From positions 1 to 5,619 of the forward strand of contig QNCA01000117.1 of NCBI GenBank assembly GCA_003644325.1: 5,619 bases of DNA. The letters run 5' to 3'. Under the pieces are notes generated by a model that saw only the letters and a list, made by a program, of their open reading frames with translations, searched no databases and had not been told where the DNA came from. Made by a program: the position numbers and the translations under genes. Every line of letters begins with the position of its first letter. The stretch's first letter is position 1. The stretch is from Planctomycetota bacterium. GTDB taxonomy: Bacteria; Planctomycetota; B129-G9. Below are positions 1 through 4,786 of the stretch, piece by piece.

Positions 1-20
1 GACAAGGGCGGAACGGCTCC

Positions 21-133
21 GTAATTGGTGACAGTCACCGAGGTTAACAAAAAGTCAGTCAACTTGAGTAATTAGTAACAGCCACCGAGGTTAGCAAAAG
101 TCAGCCAACTTGAGTAACAAGGTGACAGAGGTA
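21..133. repeat. 47-bp tandem direct repeat, two copies plus a decayed third
   Basis: Copy 1 is 21-67 (47 bp) and copy 2 is 68-113 (46 bp). Aligned by hand they differ by five substitutions, all transitions, and one single-A deletion in an A-run. A third partial copy appears to start at 114 (GTAACAAGGTGACAG) and then lacks a CACCG-like stretch before continuing GAGGTA to about 133. Each copy begins with GTAA and copies 1 and 2 end with CAACTTGA. The repeat is outside any gene and precedes the tldD-tldE operon. Its function is unknown; it may be a regulatory array or simply slipped-strand duplication. Confidence 0.8.
27..39. promoter_or_regulatory. Perfect 13-bp palindrome GGTGACAGTCACC (possible operator)
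   Basis: GGTGAC and GTCACC are exact reverse complements around a central A. The palindrome lies in the first copy of the 47-bp repeat. In copy 2 it is broken by substitutions (AGTAACAGCCACC), and in the partial third copy the right half is missing while the left half GGTGACAG is kept. The half-site core TGACA recurs six more times before tldD. The shape fits a dimeric transcription factor site, but no regulator is identifiable and the operator role is inferred. Confidence 0.4.
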
Positions 134-138
134 CAGAA

Positions 139-190
139 TGACATTTGACATCTTTCACCCTGACACTCTGACATCTTGCACTGTGACACC
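139..190. repeat. Degenerate heptamer array based on TGACANN
   Basis: The tract can be cut into 7-mers: TGACATT, TGACATC, TTTCACC, then TGACACT, TGACATC, TTGCACT and TGACACC, with single bases C, C and G between some units. TGACA starts at 139, 146, 161, 169 and 184, giving steps of 7, 15, 8 and 15. A larger period of about 22-23 bp is therefore present, roughly two helical turns. The tract ends at the inverted repeat in front of tldD. It may be a binding array for a regulator or a low-complexity intergenic repeat. Confidence 0.6.
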
Positions 191-214
191 CCGGCACGAT
201 GTGCGTCCGGGGTG
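187..214 (+). promoter_or_regulatory. Inverted repeat/hairpin just upstream of the tldD SD
   Basis: CACCCCGG (187-194) and CCGGGGTG (207-214) are exact reverse complements separated by 12 bases. In RNA the stem could extend inward by ACG/CGT (196-198 with 204-206) after a bulged C, leaving a 5-nt loop. No T-run follows, so it is not a standard intrinsic terminator. It ends 7 nt before the GGAGG of tldD, so as RNA it would be a 5'-leader hairpin that leaves the SD free, and as DNA it could be an operator. Function is inferred only from position. Confidence 0.5.
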
Positions 215-221
215 CTGAGGC

Positions 222-226
222 GGAGG
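222..226 (+). promoter_or_regulatory. Ribosome binding site of tldD
   Basis: GGAGG lies 7 nt before the ATG at 234. This supports that start over the in-frame ATG three codons later. Confidence 0.85.
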
Positions 227-233
227 ACAAATA

Positions 234-1610
234 ATGAAAGACATGCTGAAAAGTATCGTGGCCGGCGCGAAGGCCGACTACGCTGAGATTCGGGTGGAGG
301 ATTCGCGTTTGACGCAGATCTCTTACAAGGGAAAGACACTGGAGAACATCTCCGAATCGGCGGACTCCGGCGGGTGCGTGCGGGCTCTGGTCAGGGGCGG
401 GTGGGGGTTCGTATCGTTCAATCGCCTGGATGAACTTGAGCGGAAAATGAACCAAGCCGTTGAGCAGGCGACTCTTATAAGCCATCACGTTGACGGCGGC
501 ACGAAACTGGCGCCCGTTGCGCGGGTGCAGGACAGGGTGGTCGTCTCGCCCAAGATGGACCCGCGCAAGGTCAGCCTGAAAGAGAAAAAAGAGATACTTG
601 AGGGCTATAACGACATCGTGCTTTCCTACAACTCGCGCATCAACACTTCCGTCATCAACTACTTCGACAAGTTTTCCAGGATAACGCTGGTCACCTCGGA
701 GGGGACATGTATAGAGCAGGAGAAACTGGACCTCGGCGGCGGCGTCGTGGCCGTGGCGAACGACGGTGGGGAGACTCAGATGGGCAGGTTCTCCTTCGGC
801 AGTTCGGATGACTTTGGCGTCCTGTTGGGCAAAGAGGAGAAAGTAAAGCAGGCCTGTCGGACGGCGGTGGATATGCTGGACGCGGGATCCGTAAAGGGCG
901 GTGAGTATACCGCAATAGTGGATCCATTGCTGGCAGGCGTATTTGCGCACGAGGCGTTTGGACACCTGAGCGAAGGCGACAACGTGTACGAGGACGCGAA
1001 TCTGCAAAAGTTGATGCAACTGGGGGAGACCTACGGTTCAGACATTCTCAACATATACGATACGGGCAGGGATACGGGATACCGGGGGTACTTGAAGTAT
1101 GACGACGAGGGGGTGCCCACGGAGAAGACGTATCTGATAAGAAAGGGCAAACTGGTCGGCAGGCTGCACTCGCGCGAGACTGCCGGCGTGATGGGCGAGA
1201 AGCCGACGGGCAACGCCCGGGCGATAAGTTACCGCTTCGCGCCGATATGTCGCATGCGCAACACGTGCATCGAGTGCGGAGAGGCGAGTTTCGAGGACAT
1301 GCTGAAGGACATTAAACTGGGCGTGTATGCGAAAGACAGTTACGGCGGTCAGACCAGCGGAGAGATGTTCACGTTCAGCGCCGGGGAGGCCTACATGATA
1401 CGGGAAGGCAAGATAGCGGAACTGGTCAAGAACGTGACGTTAAGCGGCAACGTTTTCCACACGCTTCGCAACATAGACATGATAGGCAACGATTTCAAGG
1501 TAGAAGACTCTGGAGGCGGCTGCGGCAAAGGCGGCCAAATGCCGCTGCCGGTCAGCCACGGCAGCCCGCACATCCGGATACGCAAGGTCATCGTTGGAGG
1601 GCGCAAGTAA
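234..1610 (+). CDS. tldD: TldD, zinc metalloprotease subunit of the TldD/TldE complex
   Basis: TldD is the catalytic subunit of a cytoplasmic TldD/TldE protease. In E. coli the complex digests unfolded peptides, completes maturation of microcin B17 and degrades the antitoxin CcdA. The 458-aa length is close to that of E. coli TldD (about 480). The N-terminal domain (about 1-200) contains the family-typical stretch YAEIRVEDSR. The catalytic motif HEAFGH is at residues 239-244, giving ligands His239 and His244 and the general base Glu240, followed by LSEGD. A PTGNARA segment lies at about 324-330. The third zinc ligand of the family, a Cys near the C terminus, matches Cys430 in GGGCGKGGQ. All catalytic residues are present, so the enzyme should be active. 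The start is fixed by GGAGG 7 nt upstream. The stop codon overlaps the tldE start by one base, so the two subunits are co-transcribed and probably translationally coupled. No substrate gene is recognisable nearby. Confidence 0.96.
   Translation: MKDMLKSIVAGAKADYAEIRVEDSRLTQISYKGKTLENISESADSGGCVRALVRGGWGFVSFNRLDELERKMNQAVEQATLISHHVDGGTKLAPVARVQDRVVVSPKMDPRKVSLKEKKEILEGYNDIVLSYNSRINTSVINYFDKFSRITLVTSEGTCIEQEKLDLGGGVVAVANDGGETQMGRFSFGSSDDFGVLLGKEEKVKQACRTAVDMLDAGSVKGGEYTAIVDPLLAGVFAHEAFGHLSEGDNVYEDANLQKLMQLGETYGSDILNIYDTGRDTGYRGYLKYDDEGVPTEKTYLIRKGKLVGRLHSRETAGVMGEKPTGNARAISYRFAPICRMRNTCIECGEASFEDMLKDIKLGVYAKDSYGGQTSGEMFTFSAGEAYMIREGKIAELVKNVTLSGNVFHTLRNIDMIGNDFKVEDSGGGCGKGGQMPLPVSHGSPHIRIRKVIVGGRK
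1596..1600 (+). promoter_or_regulatory. Ribosome binding site of tldE inside the end of tldD
   Basis: GGAGG within the last codons of tldD sits 9 nt before the ATG at 1610. Together with the TAATG stop/start overlap it points to coupled translation, which suits equimolar heterodimer assembly. Confidence 0.8.
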
Positions 1611-2944
1611 TGGAGAATATACTCAAGAAGGCTATCAAGGTGGGCGAGCACGCGGAAGTGTTCCAACTAAGCGGTTCAAGCACGCAGGTCAACTTCGAGA
1701 ACGGCCGTCTAAAGAAGATAGATTCGTCCGAAAATTTCGGCACGGCCCTGCGCATCATCAGGGGGGGCAAGATAGGCTTCGCGACCACTACCAAGCAGAA
1801 CGACGTGGACGACCTGGTCAGGCGGGCAATGGATGTGGTCGAGTTCGGCGGCGAATGCCGCTTTGAACTTCCCTTCGAAGAATGCGGCGAGGATGTGAAA
1901 AGCGTGCCGCTGTTCAGCGAAAGAACCGCGGACATTCCCACCGAAAAGATGGTGGAAAGCGGCCTGGAGATAATCCGTCGAATCCACGGATACGAGCGGC
2001 AGATACAGGTATTTTGCGGCTTCACGGTCGGTCAAACCGAAGTGGCAACGGCAAACTCGGCGGGGCTGAAGTGCGAGTACAAAAAGACCGGGGCCGGCTT
2101 CGGTGTCGGCGGACGGCTGATAGAAGGCAAGAACATGCTGACCTGCTTCGAGTCCAGGGCGGGGATAGATTTCGACTTCGACATCCAGGGTCTGACCGAG
2201 AAGGTAATAGAGGATTTCGACGTTGCTCGCAAGAACGTGCCGGCGGCCTCAGGCGAGTACCCCGTAATACTCACTCCACACGCCGTGAGCGACCTGCTGA
2301 TGCCGATAATAGTTTGCAGCAACGGCAGGGCCGTGGCAAAGGGCATATCGCCGTGGCGCGGCAGACTGGGGGAAGAGATGTTCGACCCGCGGCTGACCAT
2401 TCACGACGACGGGCTGCTGGAGAACGGGACGGCTACGGCGCACTTTGACGACGAGGGGGTGGTCATGCAGAAAACGACCGTCATTGAAAAAGGCGTGCTG
2501 AAGAATTTCATACATGACCTCGATTCCGCCGCGGCGCTCGGCGCCAGGCCCACCGGCAACGGCCTGCGCAACAAGCGAATGGGAAACATAAAAGACGTTG
2601 CCGCGCCTCCCGCGCCGTCTTCCACCAACGTGGTTATGGAGCCCGGCGACATGGCTGTCGACGAAATGCTCAAGAACATGGGCGACGGCATCTTGGTGGA
2701 CAGGCTTATCGGAACGATGATGAGTAACCTGTACGGCGGAGTGGTCGGGGGTAATGTCCTGCTGGGTTACAAGATTGAAGGCGGCAAACGCGTCGGCAGG
2801 ATAAAGGACGCGATGATGTCCGTGAATGCGTTTAGCGCGCTCAAAGACAACCTGGTCGCGCTGAGCAGGGAACGCATACAGTTGGGTAGTTTCGTTCTGC
2901 CTTACATCCGGCTGAAAAACGTGAACATCGCGACGAGGGGATAG
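1610..2944 (+). CDS. tldE: TldE/PmbA, non-catalytic partner of TldD
   Basis: TldE (PmbA) is the structural paralogue of TldD; in the E. coli complex it pairs with TldD to form the proteolytic chamber but binds no zinc. The 444-aa length matches E. coli PmbA (450). Family features are visible: AEVFQLSGSSTQVNFENGRL near the N terminus (15-34), GISPWRGRLGEEMFDP (245-260), the DDEGV stretch (280-284), and ARPTGNGLRN (312-321), which parallels the PTGN segment of TldD. Where TldD has HEAFGH, this protein reads LTPHAVSDLLMPIIVCSNG (221-239) with no HExxxH, and no GGGCGKxGQ-type Cys motif occurs at the C terminus. It therefore conforms to the inactive-subunit pattern. It begins in the last base of the tldD stop codon. 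A possible terminator hairpin begins 5 nt after its stop. Orthology to TldE is well supported; the specific substrate in this organism is unknown. Confidence 0.95.
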   Translation: MENILKKAIKVGEHAEVFQLSGSSTQVNFENGRLKKIDSSENFGTALRIIRGGKIGFATTTKQNDVDDLVRRAMDVVEFGGECRFELPFEECGEDVKSVPLFSERTADIPTEKMVESGLEIIRRIHGYERQIQVFCGFTVGQTEVATANSAGLKCEYKKTGAGFGVGGRLIEGKNMLTCFESRAGIDFDFDIQGLTEKVIEDFDVARKNVPAASGEYPVILTPHAVSDLLMPIIVCSNGRAVAKGISPWRGRLGEEMFDPRLTIHDDGLLENGTATAHFDDEGVVMQKTTVIEKGVLKNFIHDLDSAAALGARPTGNGLRNKRMGNIKDVAAPPAPSSTNVVMEPGDMAVDEMLKNMGDGILVDRLIGTMMSNLYGGVVGGNVLLGYKIEGGKRVGRIKDAMMSVNAFSALKDNLVALSRERIQLGSFVLPYIRLKNVNIATRG

Positions 2945-2949
2945 GAGCG

Positions 2950-2983
2950 TGGATTCGGACTCAGTTTTGAATCCATTTCTTTG
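2950..2983 (+). terminator. Possible rho-independent terminator of tldDE
   Basis: A stem can form between 2950-2959 (TGGATTCGGA) and 2966-2975 (TTTGAATCCA): seven Watson-Crick pairs, two G-U pairs and one A-U pair, with a 6-nt loop. TTTCTTTG follows immediately. It starts 5 nt after the tldE stop, where a terminator is expected. The U-tract is interrupted and the stem only moderately GC-rich, so strength is uncertain. Read on the minus strand there is no T-run, so it should not serve the convergent gene. Confidence 0.5.
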
Positions 2984-3010
2984 ACCTGCAACCTTTCACC
3001 TGTGACCTTT
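2983..3010. repeat. Four tandem degenerate heptamers (NACCTNN) between convergent genes
   Basis: The units are GACCTGC, AACCTTT, CACCTGT and GACCTTT, with ACCT starting at 2984, 2991, 2998 and 3005, exactly 7 bases apart. The following bases keep a loose version of the pattern (TTCGCCT, CTTACCT) up to the end of the propeller gene. A small inverted repeat, GACC/GGTC around five Ts, lies at 3004-3016. The tract sits in the 81-nt spacer between tldE and the convergent propeller gene. Function unknown. Confidence 0.55.
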
Positions 3011-3025
3011 TTGGTCTTTCGCCTC

Positions 3026-4237
3026 TTACCTGGGTTTAATGGCCCACAGCCATCCCTCCTTGATGCCCAGGTAGATGGTGGAGTTGTAACGGTTCACAGG
3101 CATGTAATCGACGCGTGGCGCTGCCCTCTCCCACACGACCCTGCCCGAGGCAGTATCGAGTTTGCCTATGCGGCTACCGGCCCGCAACACATAAAGCGTG
3201 TTCTCTTTTCCCTTCGAGATGATACTTTTCACGTTGAAGACGGGGCGTCCGTCCCAAAGGGGCTTTCCGGCAATGCCGGCTTCGGTCTTGTCAAGGTGAA
3301 AGGCCCGCAACTCTCCGTCCTCGTTCAGCACGTACACCGCCCTGTCATATATATACATTGTCCCTGCCGGCTTGGAGCCGAGTTCGCCGGTCCACATTAT
3401 GCTGCGGGGATTGTTCACATTGATTGCGTAAAGTTTATAATTGTCCGAGGCCACAAGCAGGGTGGCCGTGGGCGCATCGACCAGCATCGGCGCCTCAACG
3501 GTTCCCAGGCCTTTCAATAGTGGCTCGAGAACCGCGGAGAAGCGCCCGTCAAACCTGTACAGGCTGCCCGAGGTATCAACGAAGAATGGTCTGTCTATCC
3601 TGCTCATTGTTATGGGGGCCGCCTTCATCCTTGCGTCAAACTTGTCAATAAGCCTGATATCGTTTCTGCCGTTGGAAGCAGCCTTCAGCACCGCGTACGC
3701 TCTCTGGTTGCGGTCGCCGAAAAACAGGAAGTTTGCCGTCTCGCACAGCGGCGTCGCAATAATCCCGTCGTGGCGCGCCACCCACGCCGGCGTAAGAAGA
3801 CCCTCCCGCCGGGGGCGGTCTATGGCGTGAATGCAATTGTCGTGCACCAGATAGATGAAGTCCGTCCCCAGGTAAGAACCACTTATCACCGGCGGCGTGA
3901 TCGGCTGCGAAGAACCCGGAATGTAGGCCGCCCTCATGCGGCCCCGCAACCCGTCCACCACGAACAGCAGCCCGTCGTCGGTGGTCACGTAGAGCAGGTC
4001 CTCGTCCACATCAACCGACAGCATACCGCGTCGGTTCTGGTTATCTTTTACTTCGACGCTGTCCCATACTACTTCAAACGCATCCGATAGTTCCTCAAGC
4101 GCGGCGTCTATCCGTTGCTTTCTCTCCAGCGGGGCGCGGTGCCGGGCGGTCCGGTCCTGCCGGGACCTGTCCGCACAGCCGGCCGCCATCAGCGCCGTCA
4201 AAAGGCCGGCCAATGCAATCTTGAAAGTGGTTCGCAT
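3026..4237 (-). CDS. Beta-propeller (PQQ-like repeat) lipoprotein
   Basis: The 403-aa protein starts with a basic MRTTFK, a hydrophobic core (about 7-19) and AAGC ending at Cys21, consistent with a lipoprotein signal peptide. The -3 residue is Ala rather than the usual Leu, so the lipobox is somewhat atypical. Residues 22-70 are charged and helical-looking. The rest is made of repeated beta-rich segments of the type LLYVTTDDGLLFVVDG. I count about eight: 81-108, 127-141, 170-185, 217-231, 259-287, 300-328, 347-374 and 387-403. Several contain the xLYVxxxxGxLxAxD pattern of PQQ-like/BamB-type propellers; the last ends WLWAIKPR. Eight blades would match the BamB fold, but whether this protein acts in outer-membrane protein assembly or as a scaffold or ligand binder cannot be told. 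It lies 87 nt downstream of the small basic gene and converges on tldE. A weak SD-like GGGA lies 7 nt before the ATG. Confidence 0.82.
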   Translation of the reverse strand: MRTTFKIALAGLLTALMAAGCADRSRQDRTARHRAPLERKQRIDAALEELSDAFEVVWDSVEVKDNQNRRGMLSVDVDEDLLYVTTDDGLLFVVDGLRGRMRAAYIPGSSQPITPPVISGSYLGTDFIYLVHDNCIHAIDRPRREGLLTPAWVARHDGIIATPLCETANFLFFGDRNQRAYAVLKAASNGRNDIRLIDKFDARMKAAPITMSRIDRPFFVDTSGSLYRFDGRFSAVLEPLLKGLGTVEAPMLVDAPTATLLVASDNYKLYAINVNNPRSIMWTGELGSKPAGTMYIYDRAVYVLNEDGELRAFHLDKTEAGIAGKPLWDGRPVFNVKSIISKGKENTLYVLRAGSRIGKLDTASGRVVWERAAPRVDYMPVNRYNSTIYLGIKEGWLWAIKPR

Positions 4238-4262
4238 ATCGGGTTCCCGTTTTTACTGGAGT

Positions 4263-4290
4263 ATTATGTCTCTAATGCAGGGCGGGTCCG
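4263..4290 (-). promoter_or_regulatory. Weak candidate promoter of the propeller gene
   Basis: On the minus strand a -10-like CATAAT (4263-4268, five of six matches to TATAAT) lies about 27-32 nt before the ATG. The upstream -35 region is poor (CGGACC at 4285-4290, three of six matches with a 16-nt spacer). The propeller gene may use this promoter or be read through from the small gene upstream. Confidence 0.3.
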
Positions 4291-4308
4291 TCTCCAGGCC
4301 GACGTTTT

Positions 4309-4320
4309 GACCGGCCGGTC
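4309..4320. promoter_or_regulatory. Perfect 12-bp palindrome GACCGGCCGGTC
   Basis: The 12 bases are self-complementary with no spacer. They lie in the 87-nt gap between the stop of the small basic gene and the propeller gene, 5 nt beyond that stop on the minus strand. No T-run follows on the minus strand, so it is not a standard terminator for the small gene. It could be a protein binding site or a chance GC-rich palindrome. Confidence 0.3.
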
Positions 4321-4324
4321 CGCC

Positions 4325-4636
4325 TCAGAGCAACTCGCGCAGATTAATGCCCTTCTCCTTCTCCAAAGCGCGCAACTCCTTAATCATTTCTATATCCTGC
4401 TGGATGCGGTTGACCAGTTTGAATATGTAAGGCTTCCCTTCCAGCCGGTTCTTGAGGTCGGTCAACATTTCATCCCATGAGCCGTCATACAACTCATCCC
4501 TCAGGAGCACAAGGTCCCGCTGGTCCGGCAACAGCGACAAATCCGCCCGTCCGGATTTTCCCGTTCCCACAGGCGCACGGGGCTTCCCTACGCGGACTTT
4601 CCCGCGCTTCTCCGCTTTATTGTTTTCGCTTCTCAT
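4325..4636 (-). CDS. Small basic hypothetical protein (103 aa), likely leaderless
   Basis: I do not recognise this family. The chosen start (ATG at 4636) gives 103 residues. Residues 1-30 are basic, rich in Lys, Arg and Gly, and probably disordered. Residues 35-103 look helical, with DLSLLPDQRDLVLLRDELY followed by an amphipathic, charged C-terminal part (about 72-95) that could form a coiled coil, ending INLRELL. There is no signal peptide or membrane segment, so it is probably cytoplasmic. A reading from TTG at 4672 would add 12 residues, but that TTG is the first codon of a perfect TTGACA -35 box, and neither start has an SD. The promoter geometry puts transcription start almost on the ATG at 4636, so this start is preferred. 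The gene is 87 nt upstream of the propeller lipoprotein gene and may be co-transcribed with it. The basic N terminus might contact nucleic acid, but that is only a guess. Confidence 0.7.
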   Translation of the reverse strand: MRSENNKAEKRGKVRVGKPRAPVGTGKSGRADLSLLPDQRDLVLLRDELYDGSWDEMLTDLKNRLEGKPYIFKLVNRIQQDIEMIKELRALEKEKGINLRELL

Positions 4637-4644
4637 TGCGAAGA

Positions 4645-4672
4645 ATTTTACGAAAGCGGGCTGCACTGTCAA
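4645..4672 (-). promoter_or_regulatory. Sigma70-type promoter of the small basic gene
   Basis: On the minus strand a perfect -35 box TTGACA (4672-4667) is followed by a 16-nt spacer and a -10 box TAAAAT (4650-4645, five of six matches). Eight bases (TCTTCGCA) separate the -10 from the ATG at 4636. A normal start point 6-8 nt beyond the -10 box would therefore fall at or within two bases of the ATG. Confidence 0.65.
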
Positions 4673-4693
4673 GGAAATTCAGTCGCAGGGCCA

Positions 4694-4715
4694 TTTGCGT
4701 TACGGGGTTCGCAAA
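4694..4715. repeat. Inverted repeat TTTGCG/CGCAAA beside the 14-bp hairpin
   Basis: TTTGCG (4694-4699) and CGCAAA (4710-4715) are exact reverse complements around a 10-nt loop. The repeat directly abuts the larger hairpin at 4716-4746. On the minus strand it would fold second, after the larger stem, giving a tandem hairpin pair downstream of the TPR gene. Confidence 0.35.
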
Positions 4716-4746
4716 CGAAATCTAAAGGGACCCCCTTTAGGTTTCG
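4716..4746 (-). terminator. Strong 14-bp hairpin, probable terminator of the TPR gene
   Basis: CGAAATCTAAAGGG (4716-4729) pairs with CCCTTTAGGTTTCG (4733-4746) over 14 positions, with one non-Watson-Crick position (4721/4741: T-G on the plus strand, A-C on the minus strand) and a 3-nt loop. On the minus strand the stem ends TTTCG and TTTGCG follows, giving a broken T-rich tail. The hairpin lies 40 nt beyond the TPR gene stop and upstream of the small gene promoter, so it would insulate the two units. The interrupted T-tract makes a non-terminator role possible. Confidence 0.5.
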
Positions 4747-4747
4747 A

Positions 4748-4782
4748 TCGGCAAGAAGCCGACTCGGTGTCGAAATGCCGAG
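4748..4782. repeat. Two small inverted repeats behind the TPR gene
   Basis: TCGGC (4748-4752) pairs with GCCGA (4758-4762) around a 5-nt loop, and CTCGG (4763-4767) pairs with CCGAG (4778-4782) around a 10-nt loop. They lie back to back between the TPR gene stop and the 14-bp hairpin. Short GC-rich stems like these can arise by chance; they may simply be structured 3' UTR. Confidence 0.3.
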
Positions 4783-4786
4783 CCGG

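Larger units (their letters stand above)
1..233. other. Non-coding, repeat-rich leader upstream of tldD
   Basis: I see no convincing gene here. The first 24 bases read on the plus strand as seven sense codons followed by TAA at 22-24, so they could be the very end of an upstream gene, but this is too short to support. From position 21 the sequence becomes AT-richer and repetitive: a 47-bp tandem repeat (21-113 plus a decayed third copy), a degenerate heptamer array (139-190), an inverted repeat (187-214) and the tldD ribosome binding site. The best sigma70-like -35 match on the plus strand is TTGACA at 145-150, but no good -10 box lies at the right distance, so the tldD promoter is unresolved. 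Confidence 0.7.

Noticed and set aside
1..24. Possible last codons of an upstream plus-strand gene ending in TAA at 22-24
   Set aside because: Only seven codons are visible and the stop lies inside the tandem repeat; too little to support a gene.
145..174. Sigma70 promoter for tldD from TTGACA at 145-150
   Set aside because: The -35 hexamer is perfect but no hexamer at a 16-18 nt distance matches TATAAT at more than three positions, and TTGACA here is explained by the heptamer array.
21..190. CRISPR array
   Set aside because: The repeats are adjacent with no unique spacers between them, are degenerate, and no cas gene is present.
72..1019. Long open frame on the minus strand antisense to tldD (315 codons)
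   Set aside because: It lies opposite a clear TldD gene, has no recognisable protein features and is His/Arg/Pro-rich as expected for a shadow frame in GC-rich DNA.
2981..3520. Plus-strand open frame of 179 codons opposite the propeller gene
   Set aside because: It overlaps a well-supported gene with signal peptide and repeated blades, and its start lies in the heptamer tract without an SD.
4325..4672. Small protein as the peptide substrate of TldDE
   Set aside because: It has no RiPP-like core (no Cys/Ser/Thr/Gly-rich tail), is on the opposite strand and is separated by the propeller gene.
4747..4775. Minus-strand stretch containing CACCGAGTCGG, similar to the 3' hairpin of a tracrRNA
   Set aside because: Only the short GC-rich motif matches. 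There are no CRISPR repeats, no Cas gene and no anti-repeat, so it is a chance hairpin behind the TPR gene.
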